Shown here piece after piece: positions 19,512-28,362 of a stretch of DNA of 64,000 bases; the stretch's first letter is position 1, and each line of letters starts with the position of its first letter. The notes beneath the pieces are model-generated. The model worked only from the letters and a program-made list of their open reading frames with translations. It had not been told where the DNA came from and ran no database searches. The translations under genes and the position numbers were made by a program. Origin of the DNA: Candidatus Saccharimonadota bacterium (GTDB lineage Bacteria; Patescibacteriota; Saccharimonadia; Saccharimonadales; Saccharimonadaceae); assembly GCA_024697865.1 (NCBI GenBank), contig JAILSC010000009.1, positions 1 to 64,000 on the forward strand, in the 5' to 3' direction.

Positions 19512-20561
19512 ATGAAAATCTTGGGAATTGAAACTAGTTGCGATGAAACCGCAGCAGCCGTGGTGGAAGATGGGGTTTCAATTTTGTCTAATGTAGTGGT
19601 GTCGCAAATTGATATTTTTGCGGAATATGGCGGGGTGATACCAGAGGTGGCGGCTAGATCACACCTGGAAGTAATAATGCCGGTGATAGACAAAGCTTTG
19701 GCTGACTCTGGATGTTCTTGGGATGAGATTGATGCGATTGCGGTGACGCATGCACCGGGGTTATTAGGGTCACTGCTGATTGGGACGTTAACGGCGAGAA
19801 CTTTAGCGATTTTACACGATAAGCCATTATATGCCGTGCATCATTTGAAATCACATGTGTATGCGAATTGGCTTGATACGGGACGAGACTCTATGCTTCG
19901 CTCGGGGGCGCGTCCTCCATTCCCTCTTCTCGCACTGGTGATTTCGGGAGGACATACACAGATACTGTATATGCCGGGGCATAATCAATTTGAAATTATT
20001 GGCACAACGAGAGATGATGCAGTGGGGGAATGTTTCGATAAGGTAGCCAAAATATTGGGGTTACCATACCCAGGAGGACCTTCAATTGCTAAGGCAGCCC
20101 TAAAGGGTGATCCTGATAAATATAAGTTGCCACATCCAAAAATCGAGGGATTGGATTTTTCGTTCTCGGGACTAAAAACAGCGGTACTCAGAGCCGTGCA
20201 AAAAGAGGTGGGAGTACCAATTTCGTACCCATCACACAAACTGAAAGAATTGTTAACAGAACAGCAAGTGGCTGATTTTGCAGCTTCATTCCAAAAAACA
20301 GCGGTAGAGATTTTGTGCGAGAAATTAGTAAAAGGCCTAGAAACTTACCCAGAAGCACAATCGGTAGTAGTGGCCGGTGGAGTTTCAGCAAATCAGGTCT
20401 TGCGCGAAGCGCTGACGGAAGCTTATTTTCCGGCCCCTTCCCTCTCGGGAGATAATGGAGCGATGGTGGCAGCAGCCTGTTATTTTGAAATTCAGAACGG
20501 GGTGAAGCCGATCGATCCCTATAAATTAAATATTTACCCACGAATATCGATTGAAAAATAG
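19512..20561 (+). CDS. tsaD: tRNA N6-adenosine threonylcarbamoyltransferase TsaD
   Basis: MKILGIETSCDETAAAVVEDG, VHHLKSHVYANW, ALVISGGHTQILYM, DDAVGECFDKVAKILGLPYPGGPSI, VVAGGVSANQVLR. Confidence 0.95.
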   Translation: MKILGIETSCDETAAAVVEDGVSILSNVVVSQIDIFAEYGGVIPEVAARSHLEVIMPVIDKALADSGCSWDEIDAIAVTHAPGLLGSLLIGTLTARTLAILHDKPLYAVHHLKSHVYANWLDTGRDSMLRSGARPPFPLLALVISGGHTQILYMPGHNQFEIIGTTRDDAVGECFDKVAKILGLPYPGGPSIAKAALKGDPDKYKLPHPKIEGLDFSFSGLKTAVLRAVQKEVGVPISYPSHKLKELLTEQQVADFAASFQKTAVEILCEKLVKGLETYPEAQSVVVAGGVSANQVLREALTEAYFPAPSLSGDNGAMVAAACYFEIQNGVKPIDPYKLNIYPRISIEK

Positions 20562-20570
20562 ACAAGAAAA

Positions 20571-20592
20571 AGCCCACCTATAAGCGTGGGCT
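20571..20592 (-). terminator. Rho-independent terminator
   Basis: AGCCCAC/GTGGGCT stem with T-run on the minus strand (TTTTTCTTG). Confidence 0.7.
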
Positions 20593-20743
20593 GTCTTGCC
20601 AAAAAGCGGGTGTACACCAGATTTTAGATACATTGAATTCTATTTAGCTGCATTGTCTGTAAACTAAAATTCTCATTTTCTCTCACCGGTATTCTCTTTC
20701 TCTCTCTTCTACCGGTGTACATCCCAACTCTTACCACAGACAG

Positions 20744-21163
20744 CTACGCTACCCAGTTTAGTGAATCTACGATTAAGACTTCGACGTCGTCATAGTAGAC
20801 CCCGCACCCGAGGTAATCCTCAGGCCCAGGTAAATCTAGGTTATCCCATTGCGCTAATAACTCATGGAAATATTGATCTAGGTCGTCTCTTTCTTTTATC
20901 TCACAGCTGCGATATTCACCATCTTTAGTGAAATACCCCAGGATAGTGGGATAGTGCGGCATCTCGCTAACATACTCTACGTAACGCAAATAGTCTTCTG
21001 GACTATTGCAGTACGCGGTGTTCTCGGCTTTCCACAAAAGATCGCAGAAGACGCCGCTATTGACGGTGCCATCCAAAATCTTTTTGAAGGTCTGAACATA
21101 GTCGATAGCCGTGAGTTCGGCTGGCTGATAGTGCCGAAGGATAGGGGTGCTTGAATTAGACAT
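20744..21163 (-). CDS. Hypothetical protein
   Basis: 139-aa ORF, no family recognised; own leader with hairpin GCTTAAAGC..GCTTTAAGC. Confidence 0.55.
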   Translation of the reverse strand: MSNSSTPILRHYQPAELTAIDYVQTFKKILDGTVNSGVFCDLLWKAENTAYCNSPEDYLRYVEYVSEMPHYPTILGYFTKDGEYRSCEIKERDDLDQYFHELLAQWDNLDLPGPEDYLGCGVYYDDVEVLIVDSLNWVA

Positions 21164-21269
21164 AATACACCTGCTTTCTGGTCTTGTAAAGGACCATCCT
21201 TGCTTAAAGCCTTATTGCTTTAAGCGACGAATACCATGCTTTTATTATAGCATACTTTAATATTTTTGT

Positions 21270-23618
21270 CTAGATGCGAAGGCGGGGATTTTTTAAGACT
21301 TTAGGGGTGAGGTGTTTCATTAGGGTACGCAAACCAATGAAAACAGCGTAGGCTGCAGCAATGAAAATAGCGGCCAGGAGGAGTTTATCGGGAGAAAGTA
21401 GGGTGAAATCGAGGAAATTGCGAGTGAAAGGAATGGCTAGAGCAAGCACGATAACAGAGGTAGAAAAGAGCAGAAGAATAGTGCGGAGAAGATTGAGCGG
21501 GCGAGCGATGCTGTAGATTAAGAGAAAGTCAATAGCAAAGGTGACGATAAGAGAGGTGGTAATGAGTTCAGGGCGAGTGTAGCCAAGATTTTGGGCGATA
21601 ATAGAGAAAATGAGCATAGTGATGGCTACAGTGATACCGGTAGGTACGGAATATTGGAGAATATTGGTGGTGAATTTGTTTTTGACGCGAGCGGTGTTTT
21701 TCTCAAGAGCAAGAATGACGCCAGGTAGGCCGATACAGGCGAAATTTAAGAGAGACATTTCTAGGGGTGCATAAGGATATTCGACGGGGATAATAATGAA
21801 AAGAACAGCGAGAATAGCGGCGTAGGTATTTTTAGAGAGGAAGAGAGTAGCAGAACGTTCGAGATTGTTGATGGACTGGCGGCCTTCGTCGATAACTTTG
21901 GGGACGCCAGCGAAATCGTTGTCTAGGAGGACGAGTTTGGCAGATTTTCTGGCAGCATCAGCGCCTTCACCGATAGCAATAGAGCAATCAGCCTCCTTCA
22001 TAGCCAGGATATCGTTAACGCCGTCACCGGTCATGGCAACGGTTTTATTTTGATTTTTAAGAGCGAGAACGAGAGACTTTTTCTGGGCGGGTTTGACCCG
22101 AGTGAAGAGGTTGTGATCTTGGACAAGTTTATCGTAGTTGATATCACCCTTGAGAGTGGAAAGATCGACTCCAGAGATGTCTCTGACCCCGACAGCGGCG
22201 GCGATATTTTCGACCGTGTGTAAATTGTCACCAGAGATAATTTTGACGTCCACATCGTTATCATAGAAGTAATTGATAATTTCTTTGGCATCGCTGCGGA
22301 GTTCGTCTTCCAATAAGGCAAAACCGAGAAGACGTTCATCTTTCATAACAGAGATAATGCGGTAATTCCCCTCGATTGCCTGTTCAAGTTTGAGGTGGTC
22401 TTTGTTATTAGTTATGAATTCGAGAGCGCCCATGAGATAGGTTGATTTCTTAGTTTTAATACCGGAATATTTACGGTCAGATGAAAAGGGGATGACCTCT
22501 GTAATGGGCTCTGAGAGCTCAAATTTGGCGATTCCTGGCAGTTTCGCTTTTAGGGCGCTAGATGTGGCGTTATCCGATTCTTGAGCGCCGAGAATAGCCA
22601 TAAGCGCGTTTAAGAGGGATTTTTCGGCGAGGGTTTGAGGGTGTTTGATATTGGCCGGAGAGAGTAACTGGCCGTCTTTGACGGGTAGAAAATCCTTGAC
22701 TTTCATTTTGCCAGTGGTGAGAGTACCGGTTTTATCAAGACAGATGGTGTCGACGCGAGCAAGAGTTTCAACGGAATAGAGGTCCTGGACTAAGACTTGG
22801 CGCCGAGAGAGCCGAATAGTGGCCAGCGCTAAGACGCTACTGGTCAAAAGAACGAGGCCTTCAGGAATCATACTGATAAGGCCGGCGACGGTGCTGGTGA
22901 CGGCGACTTCAGGGGTAGTATCGGGGACATTAAACCTGGCCCAGAGAAGAAGAGCGCCGATAGGAATGAGAGCAAAGGAAATATATTTAACAATGTTATT
23001 GATGACTTTGAAGAGCTTGGAATCGGCAGTCTTGATAGTGTGGGCGGATTGTTCGATTTTGGCGAGCTGACTTTCGGCGCCAACAGCGGTAGCGGTGGCT
23101 TTACAAGTGCCAGAGACAATAAAACTACCAGAGATGAGCTTATCGCCTTTTTTCTTAAGGACATTATCCTGCTCGCCGGTAATATAGGATTCGTTGACTT
23201 CGACTTGACCTTCTTCAACTTTAGCGTCTACGATGATCTGGTCGCCTAGCGAGAGGATGAGGAGGTCGCCGTCGACAATTTCTTGTTGAAGAATTTGACG
23301 AGGCTTCCCCTCCCTAATGACGGTGGGCTGCTGATCGCTTTTGAGACGCATTTGGTCGATAGTCCTCTTGGCGCGAATCCCGTTGATAATGCTAATTAGG
23401 GTGTTGGCGATGGCGATGAGAATAAAAAGGAGATTTTTGTAGGCGCCAACCGAGATGATCATAAGAGCGAGGATGAGATTGACGAGGTTAAAAATCGTGA
23501 GGGTGTTGGTCAAAATGATTTTACCGACGGAATTGGAAGATTTACTGAGGGTTCGGTTGACTTTGCCCTGTTTAACACGCTCTGCGACTTGTTTCTCAGT
23601 GAGGCCGTTTAAGTTCAT
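21270..23618 (-). CDS. Cation-translocating P-type ATPase
   Basis: DKTGTLTTGKM phosphorylation motif, MTGDGVNDILAMKEADCSIAIGEGADAARKSAKLVLLDNDF. Confidence 0.92.
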   Translation of the reverse strand: MNLNGLTEKQVAERVKQGKVNRTLSKSSNSVGKIILTNTLTIFNLVNLILALMIISVGAYKNLLFILIAIANTLISIINGIRAKRTIDQMRLKSDQQPTVIREGKPRQILQQEIVDGDLLILSLGDQIIVDAKVEEGQVEVNESYITGEQDNVLKKKGDKLISGSFIVSGTCKATATAVGAESQLAKIEQSAHTIKTADSKLFKVINNIVKYISFALIPIGALLLWARFNVPDTTPEVAVTSTVAGLISMIPEGLVLLTSSVLALATIRLSRRQVLVQDLYSVETLARVDTICLDKTGTLTTGKMKVKDFLPVKDGQLLSPANIKHPQTLAEKSLLNALMAILGAQESDNATSSALKAKLPGIAKFELSEPITEVIPFSSDRKYSGIKTKKSTYLMGALEFITNNKDHLKLEQAIEGNYRIISVMKDERLLGFALLEDELRSDAKEIINYFYDNDVDVKIISGDNLHTVENIAAAVGVRDISGVDLSTLKGDINYDKLVQDHNLFTRVKPAQKKSLVLALKNQNKTVAMTGDGVNDILAMKEADCSIAIGEGADAARKSAKLVLLDNDFAGVPKVIDEGRQSINNLERSATLFLSKNTYAAILAVLFIIIPVEYPYAPLEMSLLNFACIGLPGVILALEKNTARVKNKFTTNILQYSVPTGITVAITMLIFSIIAQNLGYTRPELITTSLIVTFAIDFLLIYSIARPLNLLRTILLLFSTSVIVLALAIPFTRNFLDFTLLSPDKLLLAAIFIAAAYAVFIGLRTLMKHLTPKVLKNPRLRI

Positions 23619-23683
23619 AGTTTGATTATAACACTTAATTAGTTCTGGTCCGAGAGAATAGGGCTAAGGCGCGTCCACTACCC

Positions 23684-23711
23684 ACGGATCCGACTCCCTG
23701 TACCCGCACCA
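23684..23711 (+). repeat. Orphan tRNA-3'-end-like sequence (T-arm/acceptor/CCA tail without a tRNA body)
   Basis: CGGATCCGACTCCCTGTACCCGCACCA looks like T-loop/T-stem 3' strand plus acceptor 3' strand and CCA; no matching 5' acceptor GCGGGTA found just upstream. Confidence 0.45.
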
Positions 23712-23817
23712 AAAAAAGTGAAACAGATTCTTTAAAGCTTAGACTCATAGATAGGAGTGTCGAAAGTTGAGCGTCTGAAAAGATGAATTTTCGCGAAACA
23801 GATAAATTATTGTTTTG

Positions 23818-25389
23818 TTATTTACGCACACATCTTATATAGGCTCCGCCGGTTTTTGAATAATAATTATCAAAAAATCTTTCACCCGTATAGCTTAGAT
23901 GACGTTGTTGATCGGCATCATATGAGGTAGACGACCACCAATAGCCAACTGTAGTAGGCGCTATAAGCTTACCGCTGGAAAAACGCCCGCCATAAACTGG
24001 GGAGAAGATAAGAGAGCCGAAAAGGCTAGAAATTGAGCCGGCTGAAGCGTTCGATTTATAATTTGGTAAATGCCAGCCAGCCGGGCAAATATCTTGAGTA
24101 GCATCTGTTTTAGTCTGACTGCAAATCTGCCCAGCGGTAGCAGCACAATAATTATACCAAGCACCCAATTGTTGTTTAGAGTATGGGCCACCGGTAGCAG
24201 TAGATGAGGCGACTACGTCGTCATCAGTAGGCAAATGTGACCTAGCCTCAGTATAAGAATTGCCAGAAGTCAAGTCATTTATTTTGGTGTTGAAATCGGC
24301 GCCAGAAAAATTAGAATCTGTAGCTGAAATAGTTCCAGTAATTCTTAGATTCTGGGTCATCCAACAGGCTCCATTGATATAGCGCACAGTATAGTCCGAC
24401 CCATCACGTCGATCATAAATTGTAATAGGCCCATCCGTGGTTCTTTCTTGACACTCAGTAGCCGTTAAATCTTGAGCATAATAGGCTAATGGTTTTTCTT
24501 TCCACACCGCATAAAGATTAACATTATTAGTAGCTGAAGTCTGGTCTATGGTGTAGGTAAGGTTAGAGCCATTACCGTCTGAGTTGTAGGTGGTGGTAGG
24601 ACAGATAGCACCATCAGCGACTTGGGAGGCACACCAGCCTTTGAAGTCATAGCCGGATCTAGTAGGAACAGTACTACTAATCTCAAAAGTTTCACCATTG
24701 GTTTCACCATCAGAGATATTGGCTGGCATATTGGAGACTGAGTCTGAAGTATTAGCGTTGTAGGTAAGAGTGTAAGGGGTAGGGTTTACTATAGCGGTGA
24801 AGACAAAGGTGTTAGAATAGACATCTTCAACAGTAGCTACAGTGACTCTAGTACCAATAGAAATAGGGTATGAGCTATCACCAGCAGTATGAGTGACGGC
24901 TAGAGTATCGCCAGCAGTGGAGGGTGAGGGGAGATAGTTGTCGTTAGCAGTATTTTCCTTAGTGTTGGAATTGTAGAGGACTGATGGTTTATAGCCCCAT
25001 TGTTCGTTATAAGTACTATCATTCCTGAAGGTATCTGTAGAAATAGGAGATGTAATGGAGGCGAGGAAACCTTCAGTAGTAGTACCATTGAGGCGGGTAG
25101 GGTTAGGGCCTTCAGCGGCTTTGATGCTGAAGGTATAGCCACTGGCATGAGTAGTAGTAATACCAACAGCAAATTCACCGCTGGCGAATTTACCTTCAGC
25201 GTTAGGCGTAACAGTGACTACGGGAGAGCCAGTGATGGAAACATTGATAGAGCTAGAAGTGGCATGAGTGGAGGGACTAGTGAGGAGGGCAGAGCCTAAA
25301 GATAAGAAACTAAATAGACTAAATAAAAGAACTAAAAACAAAGGACGTGGGAAACGATCTTGAAGAAGACGTTTGGGAGTGGGAGACAT
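23818..25389 (-). CDS. Secreted surface protein with InlB-like B-repeat and C-terminal FISUMP-type domain
   Basis: Signal peptide; YTLTYNANTSDSVSNMPANISDGETNGETFEISSTVPTRSGYDFKGWCAS..NVNLYAVW (Listeria-Bacteroides repeat); NGACWMTQNLRITG...CPAGWHLPNYKS...WWSSTSYDADQQRHL...YIRCVRK. Confidence 0.75.
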   Translation of the reverse strand: MSPTPKRLLQDRFPRPLFLVLLFSLFSFLSLGSALLTSPSTHATSSSINVSITGSPVVTVTPNAEGKFASGEFAVGITTTHASGYTFSIKAAEGPNPTRLNGTTTEGFLASITSPISTDTFRNDSTYNEQWGYKPSVLYNSNTKENTANDNYLPSPSTAGDTLAVTHTAGDSSYPISIGTRVTVATVEDVYSNTFVFTAIVNPTPYTLTYNANTSDSVSNMPANISDGETNGETFEISSTVPTRSGYDFKGWCASQVADGAICPTTTYNSDGNGSNLTYTIDQTSATNNVNLYAVWKEKPLAYYAQDLTATECQERTTDGPITIYDRRDGSDYTVRYINGACWMTQNLRITGTISATDSNFSGADFNTKINDLTSGNSYTEARSHLPTDDDVVASSTATGGPYSKQQLGAWYNYCAATAGQICSQTKTDATQDICPAGWHLPNYKSNASAGSISSLFGSLIFSPVYGGRFSSGKLIAPTTVGYWWSSTSYDADQQRHLSYTGERFFDNYYSKTGGAYIRCVRK

Positions 25390-25482
25390 GTTGTTATGAC
25401 CTTTTTGTTTTAGTTTTTGGTTTAAACTATTTATTTTGATCCAAAGTTCTAATCACAGAGTGATGACCTGGTTCTGGTTATG

Positions 25483-25511
25483 ATTATACTTGTGTTGGGG
25501 AGGATTGTCAA
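25483..25511 (-). promoter_or_regulatory. Consensus promoter for the 23818-25389 gene
   Basis: Minus strand TTGACA-N17-TATAAT. Confidence 0.8.
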
Positions 25512-25533
25512 GTACTTTAATACAAAATTAAAA

Positions 25534-25552
25534 CCCCCGCAATTAACGGGGG
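25534..25552 (-). terminator. Rho-independent terminator
   Basis: CCCCCG-N7-CGGGGG followed on the minus strand by TTTTAATTTT. Confidence 0.7.
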
Positions 25553-25567
25553 TGGGGTGTGGAAAAC

Positions 25568-25843
25568 TTAGGTTGGTTTGCATCTGGAGGCGTGTAGTCT
25601 GGGACACCAATCGGGAATGTCGGCATCTTTGCGAGGATCACTTTTACTAGAAGTGACAAGACGATAGGTGGTCCAACCATCCTCGGTCTGATGCCCATCG
25701 ATATTGGGGTCTTCAGTCCTGGTGCAGAACAATCCTAAAACACACTCGAAGGGGCCTGGAACGATAAGTTGCTTGACGGCGTGACAGCGGCAGAGCGAGC
25801 AATTATCAATCACATCGTTGATGGTGATAAAAATCTTAGGCAT
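25568..25843 (-). CDS. Small Cys-rich hypothetical protein
   Basis: 91-aa ORF with terminator downstream; NCSLCRCH cysteine cluster. Confidence 0.5.
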   Translation of the reverse strand: MPKIFITINDVIDNCSLCRCHAVKQLIVPGPFECVLGLFCTRTEDPNIDGHQTEDGWTTYRLVTSSKSDPRKDADIPDWCPRLHASRCKPT

Positions 25844-25941
25844 TTTAACTCCCTTCTCTAATAAAGTACACTGGAATTGGACTTACTCCTTAGACTAATT
25901 ATAACATAAGTCTAAGAAAAATTCCACCCTGACAACTGGGG

Positions 25942-27120
25942 CTAGTAGCCTAGTTTAGATTTAAGTTTATGAAGAGCCTGGTGCAGGGCGTAGAAAGTGG
26001 AGTTAACTGGAGCTTCATGAGCACCGATGAGTTCAGTGACGTGGCCTCGGTCATCAGAAGCAAAGCCTTTTTTGAAAGTGTAAATGCCATAGCCTTTTTT
26101 AGATTCATTAGGTAAAGCCTGAAGACCATAGAAGTTATAGCGCTTGAATTTATGCTCAGCAGCATATTTGATCATATACCATTGGATGAGATATTGGGCG
26201 TTGTATTCCTTCATGTATTTTGCTTCGCTGCCGGAAAAGAGATAGGTGACTTCGTTGCCATAAGTCATGAACATGGCGCAGCTCAAAGGGATGACAGCAG
26301 AACTATTATCGGCCTTCGGGCCGCGTCCGGCCGGCCCATCGCCATGGGCGGCCGGCGCTTGTTCTCGCGCTGCCGCGCTCCGAAATCCCTCAGGTCCGAT
26401 AATAGCTTCTGCTACTAGAAACTTGACTTCTCCGCGCCTATGGAAGAGGTCGTACATTTGTTCATAGTAGCTCAAAGGCTTGTCCTGGAAGTTGCGGCGA
26501 TCAGAGGTGGATTCGGTAATTTGTTTAAAAATGCCTAGTTCTTCTCTTTTTAGTTCGCGGACGGTGACGCCGTTTTTCTCAGCTCGGTGAATGAGGTTAC
26601 GGGTGTTTTGCTTGAACTGCTTGAAGAGCTCGTCAGGGGTGCGTTTATCGAGGTCGAGGACAAAGGCATATTTAGGCTCATCAGAGGTGGCACAAGGGGT
26701 AAGGCCAGCGGTGCGAAGATTGCGCTTGGCCCGTTCATGATTGAAGCCAGACTTAGCTACTTCCCCTTGACGATCGCGCTCGATTAACTCGTAATAGGGC
26801 TCGATATGAAGAAGATAACCATTGTGGGTTTTGGCGTAACGCTTGAGATTTTTGAAGAAAAAATTGGTCAGCTCGGCATCTTCAAAATCTAACAGGGGTC
26901 CGCCAGGGGTGTAGTAAATAGATTTACCTAAAAAAGTAGGTTTAGCTACCACCATGGAGGCGGCGACTAATTTATTATTACTGCGTACACCAAAATAATA
27001 AGCGGTCCAGCCGTTTTGCTCTCTTAATTTAGCGATTTCAGGAGTCTGGTAAAAGGATTTATAAGGACTTTTATCAGCAAATTTACGAAAGGTTTCCGGA
27101 TCTAATAACTCGAATTTCAT
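25942..27120 (-). CDS. FemX/FemAB-like peptidoglycan interpeptide bridge aminoacyltransferase
   Basis: YYTPGGPLLDFEDAEL, KQNTRNLIHRAEKNGVTVRE, YNAQYLIQWYMIKYAAEHKFKRYNFYGL, GIYTFKKGFASD. Confidence 0.85.
   Translation of the reverse strand: MKFELLDPETFRKFADKSPYKSFYQTPEIAKLREQNGWTAYYFGVRSNNKLVAASMVVAKPTFLGKSIYYTPGGPLLDFEDAELTNFFFKNLKRYAKTHNGYLLHIEPYYELIERDRQGEVAKSGFNHERAKRNLRTAGLTPCATSDEPKYAFVLDLDKRTPDELFKQFKQNTRNLIHRAEKNGVTVRELKREELGIFKQITESTSDRRNFQDKPLSYYEQMYDLFHRRGEVKFLVAEAIIGPEGFRSAAAREQAPAAHGDGPAGRGPKADNSSAVIPLSCAMFMTYGNEVTYLFSGSEAKYMKEYNAQYLIQWYMIKYAAEHKFKRYNFYGLQALPNESKKGYGIYTFKKGFASDDRGHVTELIGAHEAPVNSTFYALHQALHKLKSKLGY
26303..26405. repeat. GC-rich palindromic element embedded in the femX-like CDS
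   Basis: Terminal inverted repeats CTATTATCGG/CCGATAATAG enclosing CGGCC-TTCG-GGCCG, CCGGCCGGCCCA-N-TGGGCGGCCGG and GCGC-TGCC-GCGC hairpins. Confidence 0.8.
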
Positions 27121-28139
27121 TTGCTTCTCCTGAGAATACGATTAAGTTTGCGAAAAATTTTGTATAGACGATATTTAGTAGAGTCGTAGACGAGGTCGTA
27201 GGTGCCGGAATAAATTACTTCTTGACCGGCAAAGGTCTTTTTAAAAGCGGTAAAGCCGGCCCAGGGATGGTTCTTGGGGGCACCTTCAGGAGCAATGCCC
27301 CAGAAATCGAAAGTTTTGAGATTCTTAGCTTTGGCGTCTAGAATAAGCTGAATGGTGAGAATACCAGTGGCATGAAGTCGACGACCGAGGTCGCTTTGAG
27401 CGCCTTGAAGATTGTAACGGGTATGCTTGTCGTCGAATACGAGACCAGCGGCAATGACATTCTCAGCGGGTCCTGCCGGGCTTTTCCTCCCCGCAGCTCC
27501 TCCCTGACGGGAGCTCTGCGGGGTCCCCTCCAAGCCCGTTACCCGCTGATGTTGATCTGCTTCTGGACTCGAATATTTAACCAGATATAATGTGGCGAAG
27601 GGTTGTTTGAGTTCGGTTTCGAGATAGTTTTCAGAAAAAGTACTGATTCCCTTTTCTTTAGCGAGGGTTTTTTGTAGATCTAGGAGATAGTGGATATCAT
27701 CAGGGTTGTGAGAAGTTTCGATGGTGATACCTTTTTTGCTAGCAGACCTATAATAACGTAGCAAGCGAGAAGGGAGTTTAGCCTTTAGGTCCTCATCCTT
27801 CCCTGCTAAATCAAGCGTCCAAGTCTCAGCAGGGTTGAGATCGGTGGATTTTTGAGCACATCCTGGTAAATGATCGATAAATTCGCGCGATTGAGGCTCT
27901 ACCCGGGTAAAAATAACTTGCTCGCGTTTAGCTAAATTACGAAGAGACTTGAAGGAATTCTCTAAACCACTTTTGCCCTCAAATACAGGGCCATAAGGCA
28001 CATAAAGGTATTTTCCAACTGGAGTATCTTTTAAAATAGCCAGATAATGATAGCCGCTTCCCTGCTCGAGAAAGCTAGTTTCACCTAAATCTTGTTGTAG
28101 TTTTTGCCAAGCTTTGGATTGAGTAATCGGAATTTTCAT
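27117..28139 (-). CDS. FemX/FemAB-like peptidoglycan interpeptide bridge aminoacyltransferase (second copy)
   Basis: YLYVPYGPVFEG, LPSRLLRYYRSASKKGITIE, LQGAQSDLGRRLHATGILTIQLILDAKAKNLKTFDFWGIAPEG. Confidence 0.85.
   Translation of the reverse strand: MKIPITQSKAWQKLQQDLGETSFLEQGSGYHYLAILKDTPVGKYLYVPYGPVFEGKSGLENSFKSLRNLAKREQVIFTRVEPQSREFIDHLPGCAQKSTDLNPAETWTLDLAGKDEDLKAKLPSRLLRYYRSASKKGITIETSHNPDDIHYLLDLQKTLAKEKGISTFSENYLETELKQPFATLYLVKYSSPEADQHQRVTGLEGTPQSSRQGGAAGRKSPAGPAENVIAAGLVFDDKHTRYNLQGAQSDLGRRLHATGILTIQLILDAKAKNLKTFDFWGIAPEGAPKNHPWAGFTAFKKTFAGQEVIYSGTYDLVYDSTKYRLYKIFRKLNRILRRSK
27464..27548. repeat. GC-rich palindromic element embedded in the second femX-like CDS
   Basis: CAGCGGGT...ACCCGCTG, GGGCTT...AAGCCC, CCCCGCAGCTCC...GGAGCTCTGCGGGG nested inverted repeats over 85 bp. 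Confidence 0.8.
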
Positions 28140-28179
28140 TGTTCTTATTATATCACATTTTAAACCATGTGCTTTTTGT

Positions 28180-28356
28180 TGACAGCTTATGTTTTTTATT
28201 GCATAAGCAGAATGTCCGGCTCTGGGGTGCTTCCCTGGTCGGTAAGTGATCTGATTTGTAAGTTTTAGCTTGATGCGCCGATCTCAACTTCTAAATTCGC
28301 GGTTGCTAAAACTTAGGTCTCGTTCTCCCAACTGTAGCTTAAAAGCGGCAGTTGTT
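28180..28356 (-). ncRNA. Candidate structured leader/ncRNA upstream of the femX-like genes
   Basis: Downstream of a strong promoter; contains AAGTTTTAGC/GCTAAAACTT (10 bp), CAACTG..CAGTTG and GCTTATG..CATAAGC stems; no ORF supported. Confidence 0.5.
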
Positions 28357-28362
28357 ACTTTG

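Noticed and set aside
26152-26467. Plus-strand ORFs across the GC-rich palindrome in the femX-like gene
   Set aside because: High GC and palindromic sequence opens several frames; the conserved FemX frame on the minus strand is the supported one.
28180-28356. Structured region as tmRNA, RNase P RNA or SRP RNA
   Set aside because: No tRNA-like ends, tag reading frame, P RNA core motifs or SRP tetraloop/GGAAGCAG arrangement recognisable by eye.
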